Positions 53,136-62,730 are shown, numbered from the stretch's first letter. The stretch: 64,000 nucleotides of DNA from CAWGLW01 sp963823525 (GCA_963823525.1 CAWGLW010000001.1:434001-498000); one strand, 5' to 3'. Notes: generated from the letters alone by a model not told the origin. Numbers and translations: made by a program.

Positions 53136-55850
53136 TCATCCCTCGCGAACACTGGCCATGCGGTTGCGCACGAACTTGTGCGTCTCCATCACCAGCATCA
53201 ATGACAATGCGACGAGAGGCAGCACGATCCACTCGTTTTTCGTCAGAGGCTCGATGTGCAGCACGCGCTGCAGCAGCGGTGTCTGCATGGCAACGATGTG
53301 CAGCATCAGTGCGCCGGCCACACCAAACGCAAGCGGTCGATTGTACCGAAGCGGCAGACCAATCACCGGGCGGGACTCGGAGCGTGCGTTGAACGCATCG
53401 ACGTTCTGCAGCAACACCATCAGCAGCAGCAGCGCGTTGCGCGCCTGTTCCAGCGGGGCACCGATCCGCAGCAGAAAGACGAAGCTGGCCAGGCCCAGTC
53501 CAGCCATCCAGGTGCCGGCCAGCAACACGCGTTGAATCATCAGTCGGTTGAAGATCGGTTCTTTTCGGCCGTGCGGCGGTTGCTCCAACTCATCGCCGTG
53601 ACCGTGTTCGAGCACCAGCATGACATCCTGTATGCCGTTGGTTACGACGTTCAGCCAGAGCAGTTGCACGGGTACCAGCGGCAGGGGTAAACCCACCATC
53701 ACGGCCGAACCAACCGTCATGACCTCGGCAATCGCGGCCGCACTGAGCAGGTAGACGACGTTGCGGATGTTGCGATAGGCGATCCGGCCCTCTTTGACGC
53801 CAGCGACGATCGTGGCGAAATTGTCGTCGCTCAGCACGAGATCCGAGGCTTCGCGCGCGACGTCCGTCCCGCCGCGACCCATTGCAATACCTATGTTCGC
53901 GCGCCGCAGCGCCGGAGCGTCATTGACGCCGTCGCCGGTTACGGCGACGAAATGGCCGGCGTCCTGGGCTGCCTCGACGATCGACAGCTTCTGCAGCGGC
54001 GTGACCCGCGCAAACACGCGCGCCTGTGCGATAGCCTGCTGCAGTTGACCGGGATCGTCGGCGCGCAGTGCGCTGCCCTCGACCACCTCCGCAGTATGCC
54101 TGGCGATCCCGAGTTCGCGCGCGATCGCCAGTGCCGTCACCGGGTGATCCCCGGTGACCATCAGAACGCGAACGCCAGCGGCGCCACAGCGCTCAACGGC
54201 CTCGCGAGCACCAGGCCGCAACGGATCGAGCAGGCCGACCAGGCCGGCGAAGCGCAGTCTTGACGGTTCATCGGGTGTCTCGTCTTCACCGATGCGTCGC
54301 GGCAACTTGCCACTCGCAAGGGCCAGCACCCGAAGCCCCCTGGCGGCCATCTGCACGGCCGACTCGAGCACCTCGCTCCGCTCGCCCGCACTCGCCTCGC
54401 ACATCGCGAGCACTCTCTCCGGCGCGCCTTTCACGGCTATCCAGGTGAGGCCGCCCCTGTCATGGTAGCTGGCGGCATAACGCCGCTCCGGCTCGAATGA
54501 AATATCGTTGACGCGCGGATAACGCAGCTGCAGCGCTTCCCGGTCTATGCGCTGCTTCCCGCAAAGCGCCAGCAGCGCAATGTCCGTTGGATCCCCGCGC
54601 CAGCACCAGGATCCATCGCGCCTGGCAAGATCCGCTTCATTGCAGCTTGCAGCAACCTCCAGCAGTTCCTGCAGGCGCCGGTCACTGGCCTCGCCCGCTG
54701 GTCCGGCCTGCCGCACAATCTCGCCGCGCGGTTCATAGCCGGCGCCGGAGACCTCGTAAATGCTGCCGTCCGGCAGGCGTATCTCCCGTGCGGTCAGCTC
54801 ATTACAGGTCAGAGTACCGGTCTTGTCACTGGCAATCATCGTGCAACTGCCGAGACCTTCCACGGCCGGCAACCGCCTGACAATCGCGCCGTGCGCTGCC
54901 ATTCGGCGGGCCGCGACGGCCAATGCGATGGTCACCGCCACCGGAAGGCCTTCGGGTATTGCGGCAACAGCCAGTGCCGTTGCGAAGGTAAACATCTCGA
55001 CCAGATCCCGACCGTGAACGAGCACGGCCGTTAACCCGACCGCGATCGCTGCGGAGAGTATGCCGATCGCAACGGTCCGGCTGTACTTTTCCATGCGCAG
55101 GATCAGCGGCGGCTTACCCAGTGCGGTTTCGCTCATCGTGGTTGCAAGCCGGCCCACCGCGGTATCGGCACCGGTGGCGACCACGACACCGTGCGCGCGC
55201 CCGTGCACAACGCTGCTGCCGGCAAATGTCATGTTGCGCTGGTCTGCCAGCACCGTATCGGCTGAACCGGTCCAGCGTTCATCCTTCAGAACGGTTTGTG
55301 ACTCGCCGGTCAGCAGGGCCTCGTCAATCTCCAGTCCACGGGCATCGATCAATCGAATATCGGCCGGGACCCTCTGTCCGCTTTCCAGCACAACCAGGTC
55401 ACCCGGGACGACGTCCTGTGCGTTCACCTCGATCGCTGTGCGATCCCGGATCACGGTCGCCTTGATCTGCAGGAGCTTCTGCAGGCTGTGACTTTGCCGC
55501 TCGGCATGCCATTCCTGCCACCCTCCGATCACCGAGTTGAGCAACAGCACGAAAGCAATAAAAATGGCATCCGTCAGTTCACCGACCGAAAGAGCCGCAA
55601 GCGCCGCCGCCAGCAAAACGTAGATGAGCGGGTTCTTAAGTTGCCGAAGACCGATCTCGAGCCAGCCCGGCGGTGGCTTGCCTGGCAGGGCATTCGGGCC
55701 GACGACATTCCGCCGCTCAGTGGCCTGTTCGGCCGTCAGGCCGTTGCGTGACGACTCGGTAACTTCCAGTACACGCAGCACGGGCAGCAAGTGCCAGGGC
55801 TCAGTTTCCTGCGTATACGGTTTCTTTTCGAAGGGTCCGGGCATGACCAT
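53136..55850 (-). CDS. Cation-transporting P-type ATPase, type II (PMR1/calcium-pump-like)
   Basis: 904 residues. N-terminal cation-ATPase domain (VLEVTESSRNGLTAEQATER), actuator TGES (ALLTGESQTVL), M4 ion site AAIPEGLPVAVT, phosphorylation motif DKTGTLT, hinge TGDGVNDAPALRRANIGIAM, and M6 LWLNVVTNGIQDVML. PEGLP in M4 and Asn/Asp in M6 fit type II pumps moving Ca2+, Na+ or H+; M6 has TNGIQD where calcium pumps have TDG, so the ion is uncertain. An ATG two codons in is an alternative start. Confidence 0.92.
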   Translation of the reverse strand: MVMPGPFEKKPYTQETEPWHLLPVLRVLEVTESSRNGLTAEQATERRNVVGPNALPGKPPPGWLEIGLRQLKNPLIYVLLAAALAALSVGELTDAIFIAFVLLLNSVIGGWQEWHAERQSHSLQKLLQIKATVIRDRTAIEVNAQDVVPGDLVVLESGQRVPADIRLIDARGLEIDEALLTGESQTVLKDERWTGSADTVLADQRNMTFAGSSVVHGRAHGVVVATGADTAVGRLATTMSETALGKPPLILRMEKYSRTVAIGILSAAIAVGLTAVLVHGRDLVEMFTFATALAVAAIPEGLPVAVTIALAVAARRMAAHGAIVRRLPAVEGLGSCTMIASDKTGTLTCNELTAREIRLPDGSIYEVSGAGYEPRGEIVRQAGPAGEASDRRLQELLEVAASCNEADLARRDGSWCWRGDPTDIALLALCGKQRIDREALQLRYPRVNDISFEPERRYAASYHDRGGLTWIAVKGAPERVLAMCEASAGERSEVLESAVQMAARGLRVLALASGKLPRRIGEDETPDEPSRLRFAGLVGLLDPLRPGAREAVERCGAAGVRVLMVTGDHPVTALAIARELGIARHTAEVVEGSALRADDPGQLQQAIAQARVFARVTPLQKLSIVEAAQDAGHFVAVTGDGVNDAPALRRANIGIAMGRGGTDVAREASDLVLSDDNFATIVAGVKEGRIAYRNIRNVVYLLSAAAIAEVMTVGSAVMVGLPLPLVPVQLLWLNVVTNGIQDVMLVLEHGHGDELEQPPHGRKEPIFNRLMIQRVLLAGTWMAGLGLASFVFLLRIGAPLEQARNALLLLMVLLQNVDAFNARSESRPVIGLPLRYNRPLAFGVAGALMLHIVAMQTPLLQRVLHIEPLTKNEWIVLPLVALSLMLVMETHKFVRNRMASVREG

Positions 55851-55902
55851 TCAACCTGCCAGTCGAGCCCAGTGACCGCCTGATTGTCTCCGAGGCTCCG
55901 CA

Positions 55903-55940
55903 CCACGGCATCCGAGGTACTACCTAGGCACACACCGTGG
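55903..55940. promoter_or_regulatory. Nested dyad upstream of the P-type ATPase
   Basis: The palindrome AGGTA-C-TACCT (55915-55925) is enclosed by a second inverted repeat, CCACGG (55903-55908) and CCGTGG (55935-55940). It lies 53-90 bases before the ATPase ATG, a fitting operator position. The core resembles sites of NarL/LuxR-fold regulators. No regulator is encoded nearby. Confidence 0.35.
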
Positions 55941-56063
55941 CCGCGCGCCCCGTGGCACGTCGACTAGCCAGGCAACGCCACGATTTACGAGCAGGTATTA
56001 AACGACGGACGCTGCGCCAGAGGTCGGATCAACCGTGGCCGTACGGCGTTCCGGTCCGTTCCT

Positions 56064-57098
56064 TCATTGCTCGAACATGCGCCATTCCGGCTTGTAGTTG
56101 AGCCCGAGGGTGACGATACGGGTGAGAAGCCGTTCATAGGAAATTCCGGCCGACTCGGCCGATTCGGCGAGGTCCTCACCGTAGGTGAGGTTCGGGTTCG
56201 GGTTCGCCTCGAGCACGAAAAGGCTGCCGTCGGGGCGCATCCGCAGGTCCATGCGCGCATAGCCGCTCATATAGAGAGCCCTGTAAATGCGCTTTGCAAG
56301 CCTCGCGATCCGCTGATCGCATCCCGGCGGCAGGCCCTTCGCCGGTCCCGTCGCAATGCCATGCCGTGACTGGTAGGCCGCATCCCACTTCACCTTGCGC
56401 GTTGCAATGCCGCTGCGCCCGCCGTGGGCTGTGCCAAAATCCATCTCCCAGACCGGCAGTGTCTGCAGGCGTTCATTGCCAAGGACGCCGACATAAAGCT
56501 CCCTTCCATCGATGTACTCCTCGACCAGCGCACCGCTCTGCGTTTCCTCGTGGATGAACTCAACGCGTTCGCGCAGGCGCTCGGGGTTTTCCACGATCGA
56601 GGCCTGCGAGATCCCGAGCGATGCGTCTTCAGTCGCCGATTTCACAAACAACGGAAAGCTCAGGTTCCTTGGCGCTCGAAATCGCTTTCCCCAGGGGAAT
56701 ACCTGGAAGCGTGGAGACGGAATCCGGTGCGCTGCCAGCACCTGCTTCGTGAGCACCTTGTCACGTGAGATCATCATGCCGCGCGGATTGCAGCCGGTAT
56801 AGGGCTGCCGAAGCAACTCGAGATAAGCGACCACGTAGTGATCGTAGGTGACGATGCCAGAGAATTCCTCGAGCAGGTTAAAGGCGATATCCGGCCCAAA
56901 ATCACGAATCGCCTCGCGCAGATCGGTGATGCGATCACCGATACCGACGACCCGGACCTCGTGCCCGAGATTGTGCAAGGTCGAGTAGACGTTGTACTCG
57001 GTTCGAAAGGTCTCGATATCCTCCTCGCCCAGCTCACCAATATCGTCCGGCGGAACGAGGCTTTCATGTACCAGCAGCAATATTTTCTGACGTTTCAT
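56064..57098 (-). CDS. ATP-grasp ligase, D-Ala-D-Ala-ligase-like
   Basis: 344 residues. A pre-ATP-grasp Rossmann-like region (KILLLVHESLVPP) is followed by the ATP-grasp fold: SRDKVLTKQVLAAHRIPSPR, FPLFVKSATEDASLGISQAS, the Glu-rich VEEYIDGRELYVGVLGN and the metal site MRPDGSLFVLEANPNPNLT. This is COG1181-type but lacks the D-Ala ligase serine loop as I know it, so it probably joins other amino- or hydroxy-acid substrates. The ATG overlaps the stop of the zinc peptidase gene (ATGA), showing translational coupling. Confidence 0.85.
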   Translation of the reverse strand: MKRQKILLLVHESLVPPDDIGELGEEDIETFRTEYNVYSTLHNLGHEVRVVGIGDRITDLREAIRDFGPDIAFNLLEEFSGIVTYDHYVVAYLELLRQPYTGCNPRGMMISRDKVLTKQVLAAHRIPSPRFQVFPWGKRFRAPRNLSFPLFVKSATEDASLGISQASIVENPERLRERVEFIHEETQSGALVEEYIDGRELYVGVLGNERLQTLPVWEMDFGTAHGGRSGIATRKVKWDAAYQSRHGIATGPAKGLPPGCDQRIARLAKRIYRALYMSGYARMDLRMRPDGSLFVLEANPNPNLTYGEDLAESAESAGISYERLLTRIVTLGLNYKPEWRMFEQ

Positions 57099-58123
57099 AG
57101 CGCGTAGTTTTCCCGGTTCCTGCGCAAAGTGTCGAGCACGACCTGTTCATGCAGCCGCACGACGCGTCGCTTGCCCTCGCGCTGCGAGTCAGCGAGCACA
57201 AGATCGAGTTCGCGCGTACGGCTGGTGACCGCCTTGATGACGTGATCAACGAGGTATGGATGCAGACGCGATCGACGCACGAGCAGGCGTCGCAGTTGCG
57301 GTTCGACATCACGAAGGAAGCGGGCCGCCGACACGGCGCGTGGCCGTTCGACTCGCGGCACGAAGACTTCCAGCAGTCGAGGGTCGTAACGCCGCTCGAA
57401 ACGCCGGTAACGGCCAAGTTTGCGTCGATAGTGCTCGCCAATGGTCTGTCGATTACCGCTGATCGGCTCCACACGGGCGCGGCTCACCTGGCGCGGGCGG
57501 GTGCCCGCCACGTCCATCATCAGCCGGTCCACGTATTCGAGTTTTCGCAGCGCCGGCCAGCCTTCGTACTCGCGCCGCCATCGTGCCCGGGGCTGCAGCC
57601 AGACGGCAAAGGTTTCGGCGAAGTCCTCTGTCGAATGACTCTGTGCATACCAGTGACCCAGATGCAGCACATGGCGCCGGCTGGCAGGCCGCGGGGAGTA
57701 AACGGTCGGGTAAGGTCGCGATGCCGGCCCAAAAGTCCGGCGCCACTCGGCGCGTCTCCGAAGGGAATAGGCGTTGTCCAGCGCATGACCGGTCTCGTGG
57801 CGCAGAATTCGCACCAGCCACTTGCGGTTGCCGCCCTCGACCTCGCCGACGAAGCGGCGCTCGAGCCGTTTCAGTCGCGGATGCGCGAGAAAAAACGGCA
57901 CAGCAATCCCGGCCACGCCATCGGGAACGAACCACTCGTCGGAAAACCAGGCGTGCGGCCTGAAACCGATGCCCCGGCGCTCGAGTTCCGCATTAACCTG
58001 TTCGAGCGCCGAACTGACGTCGGAATCTGGCAGGTGCAGCCCGAGGTCACAGAGTCTTACCTCGAGCAAGGCCTCGTCGTCGAGCCGGGTCCAGTCGATT
58101 CTTCGGGATCCCATGATGGTCAT
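57095..58123 (-). CDS. Putative zinc metallopeptidase partner of the ATP-grasp ligase
   Basis: 342 residues from the ATG at 58123 (MTIMGSRRIDWTRL); the ATG three codons in is equally possible. A zincin motif HETGHALDNAYSLRRR lies near residue 108, and a third-ligand candidate is in HSTEDFAETFAVWL, as in the putative zinc-binding metallopeptidase family. The C-terminal third is Arg-rich and helical. No signal peptide, so it acts in the cytoplasm. The ligase gene follows with a 4-base overlap. Confidence 0.8.
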   Translation of the reverse strand: MTIMGSRRIDWTRLDDEALLEVRLCDLGLHLPDSDVSSALEQVNAELERRGIGFRPHAWFSDEWFVPDGVAGIAVPFFLAHPRLKRLERRFVGEVEGGNRKWLVRILRHETGHALDNAYSLRRRAEWRRTFGPASRPYPTVYSPRPASRRHVLHLGHWYAQSHSTEDFAETFAVWLQPRARWRREYEGWPALRKLEYVDRLMMDVAGTRPRQVSRARVEPISGNRQTIGEHYRRKLGRYRRFERRYDPRLLEVFVPRVERPRAVSAARFLRDVEPQLRRLLVRRSRLHPYLVDHVIKAVTSRTRELDLVLADSQREGKRRVVRLHEQVVLDTLRRNRENYAL

Positions 58124-58186
58124 GCCGGTGCTTAACCGCGGTCGCCAGGCGTGCGATAGTACATCAACGCAGACACTGGGGACCTC

Positions 58187-59806
58187 ATGGCGAACCTCGC
58201 CGCCAGCACCATTCGCATCGGCCGTCGCTATCGAGCGAACCGGCTGAACGGCCCCTACGACGCGCTCGTGATCGGTTCCGGTATCGGCGGCCTGACGACC
58301 GCGGCGCTGCTCTCTGAACTCGGCCTGCGGACCGCCGTATTCGAGCAGCACTACACCGCCGGAGGCTGCACCCACAGCTACGAGCGCAATGGTTACGAGT
58401 GGGACGTTGGGGTTCATTACGTCGGTGACATGGGCGCCTCAACGATGACTGCGCGACTGATGAGTTTCCTGACCAATGACGAAGTCCAGTGGGCGCCGAT
58501 GGCAGCGAACTACGACCGGTTTTTCATTGGCGATCGTCATTACGACGCTATGGCAGGCAGGGAAGCTTACCGCGAAAACCTGCTCGGCCATTTTCCACGC
58601 GAAGCAGCGACTATCGACCGATACCTGGAACTGCTGAGCGAAGTCTCTCGCGGCATGCGCTCTCTGGCGCTCGGGCGAACCCTGCCGCCCTGGCTGGCCG
58701 TCCTTGCCCGGCCATACCTCAGCCATCAACTGCCGCGCCGCCTGCTGCGCACCAGCTGGGAGGTGCTTTCCGAGATCACGAGGGACCGCGAACTGATTGC
58801 GGTACTGACCGGGCAGTGGGGCGATCTCGGTCTGCCGCCAAAGCGTTCCGCGTTCATCATGCAGGCGATGATCTCAAAGCATTATCTGCACGGCGGCTAC
58901 TACCCGGTTGGCGGCGCCTGGCGTATTGCCGATGCAATCCTGCCGCGTATCCGTGCGACGGGTGGAGAAGTCTTCACGTATGCGCGCGTCAGGGAAATCA
59001 CCGTGCGTAACGGCCACTCAACCGGCATCGTGATGGATGACGGGACGTCTATAGAATCGAAATGCGTCATATCCGGCGCCGGTGTCAGCAATACGCTGAC
59101 CCGGCTGCTGCCTGCATCGGCGCTGGCCTCCAGTGGATACGATCGCCTGCTCGAGCGCGTCAGGCCCAGCATCGGACACCTGGGCGTGTACGTCGGGCTG
59201 AAAGCCACAGCCGATGAACTTGGATTGCCGAAGACCAATTACTGGATCTACCAGGACAATGACTGCGACGCCGCAGTCGATCGATTCATCGCCGACCCGC
59301 AGAGCCCGTTCCCGGCCGTCTATATCTCGTTCCCGTCTGCGAAGGATCCCGACTTCGAACGTCGCCACCCGGGCCGCTCGACGATCGAGATCGTTGCACC
59401 GGCCCCGTACGAGGCTTTCGAGCGATGGTCGGGCACCACCTGGGGCCAGCGTGGCGAGGACTATGAGGCGCTGAAACAGCAGCTCGGCGAGCGACTGCTC
59501 GAGCATCTCTATCAGCGGCTTCCTCAGCTTCGCGGCCGCATTGACTACTGGGAAGTCTCCACGCCGCTGTCCATGCAGTGGTTCGGCGGCTGGGAACGCG
59601 GCGAACTCTACGGCCTCGATCACGATCCGCAGCGTTTCCGGCAAAGCTGGTTACGACCAAGGAGCCGCATAGCCGGACTGTGGCTGACAGGCCAGGACAT
59701 CATGTCCTGCGGCGTCACGGGCGCGATGGTGGGCGGAGTGGCCTGTGCGTCGGCCATCGCCGGCGCACGCAGGATCGCGCCACTGATGCAGCGTGTCCTC
59801 GGCTGA
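58187..59806 (+). CDS. FAD-dependent oxidoreductase, retinol saturase/phytoene desaturase-like
   Basis: 539 residues. N-terminal dinucleotide motif VIGSGIGGLTTAALLSELGL with the adjacent EQHYTAGGCTHSYERNGYEWD signature of RetSat/CrtI proteins; STPLSMQWFGGWERGELYGL and LTGQDIMSCGVTGAMVGG near the C-terminus. It probably reduces or desaturates an isoprenoid or polyunsaturated substrate. It is divergent from the zinc peptidase/ATP-grasp pair with 63 bases between starts, which may mean shared regulation. Confidence 0.88.
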   Translation: MANLAASTIRIGRRYRANRLNGPYDALVIGSGIGGLTTAALLSELGLRTAVFEQHYTAGGCTHSYERNGYEWDVGVHYVGDMGASTMTARLMSFLTNDEVQWAPMAANYDRFFIGDRHYDAMAGREAYRENLLGHFPREAATIDRYLELLSEVSRGMRSLALGRTLPPWLAVLARPYLSHQLPRRLLRTSWEVLSEITRDRELIAVLTGQWGDLGLPPKRSAFIMQAMISKHYLHGGYYPVGGAWRIADAILPRIRATGGEVFTYARVREITVRNGHSTGIVMDDGTSIESKCVISGAGVSNTLTRLLPASALASSGYDRLLERVRPSIGHLGVYVGLKATADELGLPKTNYWIYQDNDCDAAVDRFIADPQSPFPAVYISFPSAKDPDFERRHPGRSTIEIVAPAPYEAFERWSGTTWGQRGEDYEALKQQLGERLLEHLYQRLPQLRGRIDYWEVSTPLSMQWFGGWERGELYGLDHDPQRFRQSWLRPRSRIAGLWLTGQDIMSCGVTGAMVGGVACASAIAGARRIAPLMQRVLG

Positions 59807-59862
59807 GCACACCTGCGGCGCATCGCGAGTGCCAGCCGCACTGGCCGGCCAGGAGTGATGGT

Positions 59863-60738
59863 TCAATAGGCGCGCTTCTTGGTGTCCATCATGCGCAGGA
59901 TCAACGGTGTCAGTATGATCTGCATCGCGATGGGCAGCTTGCCGCCCGGGACGACGATCGTGTTTGGCCTGGACATGAATGAGTCGTGCACCATCGACAA
60001 CAGGTAAGGAAAGTCGATTCCCTTGGGGTTCGCAAACCGGATGATCAGATAACTCTCGTCGCCGGAGGGGATATCCTTCGCGATGAATGGATTGCTCGTA
60101 TCCACCGTCGGTACGCGCTGGAAATTGATGTGCGTGCGTGAGAACTGCGGACAGACATAGTTCAGGTAGTCCGGCATGCGCCTGAGGATCGTGTCGACGA
60201 CCGCCTCCGTCGAATAGCCGCGCATGCTGCGATCGCGATGCAACTTCTGTATCCATTCGAGATTGATGATCGGCACGACGCCGATCAACAGGTCCGGGTA
60301 CTTCGAGAGGTCGTGCTCGCCCGCCTTCACGGCACCGTGCAGGCCTTCGTAAAACAGCAGGTCGGAGCCCTCCCCGATATCCACCCAGGGTGTGAAAGTA
60401 CCCGGGTCACCGCCGTATTTCTCTGCTTCCTTGTCATCGTGGATGTACTTCCGGGAACGGCCTTTGCCGCTTAGCGAGTAGCTCCGGAACAATTCCTCGA
60501 GTTCCCCGAACAGGTTCGAATCGGGGCCGAAGTGACTGAAATTGTGATTGCCGGCCTCGCCGGCTTCTTTCATCGCCTGGCGCATCGCCACACGATCGTG
60601 GCGATGAAAGGCATCACCTTCGATGATCGCCGCTTCGATCTTCTCGCGACGGAATATCCAGTCAAACGTGTCCTTGACGGTTGATGTCCCGGCGCCCGAA
60701 GAGCCGGTTACCGCAATGATCGGGTGTCGCGCCGACAT
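59863..60738 (-). CDS. prkB: Phosphoribulokinase
   Basis: 291 residues from the ATG at 60738 with AAGGAG upstream. P-loop IIAVTGSSGAGTSTVKDTF, EGDAFHRHDR, LLFYEGLHGAV and KLHRDRSMRGYS are class I (proteobacterial) PRK signatures. Phosphorylates ribulose-5-phosphate to ribulose-1,5-bisphosphate in the Calvin cycle. It is the last gene of the cbb cluster, 19 bases after the FBPase-family gene. Confidence 0.97.
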   Translation of the reverse strand: MSARHPIIAVTGSSGAGTSTVKDTFDWIFRREKIEAAIIEGDAFHRHDRVAMRQAMKEAGEAGNHNFSHFGPDSNLFGELEELFRSYSLSGKGRSRKYIHDDKEAEKYGGDPGTFTPWVDIGEGSDLLFYEGLHGAVKAGEHDLSKYPDLLIGVVPIINLEWIQKLHRDRSMRGYSTEAVVDTILRRMPDYLNYVCPQFSRTHINFQRVPTVDTSNPFIAKDIPSGDESYLIIRFANPKGIDFPYLLSMVHDSFMSRPNTIVVPGGKLPIAMQIILTPLILRMMDTKKRAY

Positions 60739-60757
60739 CTTCTGCTCCTTGAACCGA

Positions 60758-61822
60758 TCAGTGGTTCGTAAAAAGCGAGCGCTCGCCGAACAGCGGTGAA
60801 CTGTATGGCTTGTCCTCGCCACTGTCGTATTCTTCGTGGTAACGCTCCACGCGCTCGACCTCTTCGCGCGAGCCGAGAACCGCGGGGGTGCGCTGATGCA
60901 GGCTCTCGGGTACCTGATCGAGGATCCGGCCTCGACCGGTCGAGGCGCAGCCGCCCGCCTGTTCCACGAGCATCGCCATCGGGTTGGCTTCGAACAGCAG
61001 CTTCAACCGGCCTTCGCGGTGATCCTCACGCTGGTCGCGGGGGAAAAGATAAATGCCGCCGCGCATCAGGATGCGATGCACATCGGCAACCATCGAGGCG
61101 GCCCAGCGGGTGTTGAAATCACGCCCGCGCGATCCTTCACCGCCGGTCTTGCACTCTTCCACGTAGCGCACGATCGGCGGCTCCCAGAATCGTCGGTTCG
61201 ACGCGTTAATGTAGTACTCGGAGGTCGATTCCGCGATTCGGATATCAGGATGGGTCAGCACGAAGTTGCCCACTTCACGATCCAGCGTAAAACCATGCGT
61301 GCCCTGGCCGACACTGAGTACGAGTTGTGTTGAGGGACCGTAGATCGCATATCCGGCCGCCAGCTGTCGCGATCCGGCCTGCAGTACCGCGGCATCGTCG
61401 CGGCTGTTCTCCGGCAGGCTGAGGACCGAGAATATCGATCCGAGGGAGACATTGACATCCAGGTGCTGCGCGCCCTCCAGGGAATCGAAGACCAGCGCCA
61501 GCGGACCTCTCGGCCCATCGACAAAATGAACGCTTTCGGCGGTCTCCGCGGCGAGCGCGCCGATCAGGCCGCTCCACTCGATACCACGTGTGAAGTAGGC
61601 AGCGGCCAGGCGCTCGAGGTTGGCCGACGGCAAAACAGTCTGCGGTGCGCCCTCGCCGAGGCCGGAAAGCCCGACCAGCGAACCTTTGCCGAGCGCGGCG
61701 GAGATCGCCTTGATGACTGCCGCCACGTCGACCAGCAATGCAGCCAGCTCTCGGCCGTGCTCGGTATCAGAGACCTGCTGGATCAGGAACTTCGAAATCG
61801 TCGTGTAGCCCGGACTCAGCAT
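60758..61822 (-). CDS. Class 1 fructose-bisphosphatase family protein with altered active site
   Basis: 354 residues. The fold is clear: ISAALGKGSLVGL, IEWSGLIGALAAE, LDVNVSLGSIFSVL, EYYINASNRRFW, ADVHRILMRGGIYLFP and LLFEANPMAMLVEQAGG. The metal/phosphate loop, normally DPLDGSSNID, reads DSLEGAQHLD (113-122), and the acidic run normally like SEEDE reads AAETAE (91-96). Asp113 and the C-terminal Glu are kept, and Asp to Glu at 116 is conservative, so activity is uncertain rather than excluded. It overlaps cbbX by seven bases with GAGGAGG as ribosome site. Confidence 0.88.
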   Translation of the reverse strand: MLSPGYTTISKFLIQQVSDTEHGRELAALLVDVAAVIKAISAALGKGSLVGLSGLGEGAPQTVLPSANLERLAAAYFTRGIEWSGLIGALAAETAESVHFVDGPRGPLALVFDSLEGAQHLDVNVSLGSIFSVLSLPENSRDDAAVLQAGSRQLAAGYAIYGPSTQLVLSVGQGTHGFTLDREVGNFVLTHPDIRIAESTSEYYINASNRRFWEPPIVRYVEECKTGGEGSRGRDFNTRWAASMVADVHRILMRGGIYLFPRDQREDHREGRLKLLFEANPMAMLVEQAGGCASTGRGRILDQVPESLHQRTPAVLGSREEVERVERYHEEYDSGEDKPYSSPLFGERSLFTNH

Positions 61823-62730
61823 GCCGCCTCCTCGCCGTCTTTTGCTTCGCGGGCGCCGTCGAAGACTCGACTCGCCCGTATATCTGCCGCCTCGAGTGTC
61901 ACCAGCATTTGCGCATCGACATTGCCGACCTCCAGCAGGCGTCGTGCCTGGCGCAGCCGCGCCCTGTCAATTGCGTTTCGCAAGGACCGCGCATTGGCAA
62001 AATTGGGCTGCTTGCGCCGCAACTCGAGGTATTCGCCGAGCGCCTCTCTCGCCGACTCCGACAGCCGCAGCCCGAGCTGGCCAACCATCGTGGCTGCAAT
62101 CGCCTCGAGTTCCGCTACCGTGTAGTCGGGGAAGTCGATGTGGTGGGCAACGCGCGAGGCGAGTCCGGGATTGCTCTGGAAAAACGTGTCCATTCGGGAC
62201 TTGTAGCCGGCGAAAATGACAACCAGGTCGTCCCGCTGGTTTTCCATCACCTGCATCAGTATCTCGATCGCTTCCTGCCCGTAATCGCGCTCGTTTTCCG
62301 GTCGGTAGAGGTAGTAGGCCTCATCGATAAACAGCACGCCGCCCATGGCGCGCTTGAGGACCTCCTTGGTTTTTGGTGCCGTATGACCAATGTACTGACC
62401 AACGAGATCGTCCCGCGTAACGGTCACGAGGTGACCTTTGCGAACGTGACCCAGCCGGTGCAGGATCGTCGCCATTCGCATCGCGACGGTGGTCTTGCCG
62501 GTGCCAGGATTGCCGCTGAAGCACATATGCAGTGAAGGCTTGGTCACCTCGACGCCGAGTGCGGCACGCGCCTTGTCGACGACAAGCAGTGAGGCAATCT
62601 CGCGGATGCGGGTCTTGACCGGGACCAGGCCGACGAGCTCGCGGTCAAGCTCGTCGAGCACCTCGCTGACACCGGTTTCCTCGAGCAAATGATTCAGGTC
62701 GATCATCTGGTCCTGGCCATCGTCGCCCAT
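61816..62730 (-). CDS. cbbX: Red-type Rubisco activase CbbX
   Basis: 304 residues, AAA+ ATPase. Walker A in CFSGNPGTGKTTVAMRMA (near 70-87), pore and switch region GHTAPKTKEVLKRAMGGVLF, Walker B LFIDEAYYLYRPENERDYG. It releases inhibitory sugar phosphates from red-type Rubisco by pulling on the large-subunit C-terminus. It lies directly after cbbS (21 bases) with GAGGA before the ATG. Confidence 0.97.
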   Translation of the reverse strand: MGDDGQDQMIDLNHLLEETGVSEVLDELDRELVGLVPVKTRIREIASLLVVDKARAALGVEVTKPSLHMCFSGNPGTGKTTVAMRMATILHRLGHVRKGHLVTVTRDDLVGQYIGHTAPKTKEVLKRAMGGVLFIDEAYYLYRPENERDYGQEAIEILMQVMENQRDDLVVIFAGYKSRMDTFFQSNPGLASRVAHHIDFPDYTVAELEAIAATMVGQLGLRLSESAREALGEYLELRRKQPNFANARSLRNAIDRARLRQARRLLEVGNVDAQMLVTLEAADIRASRVFDGAREAKDGEEAAC

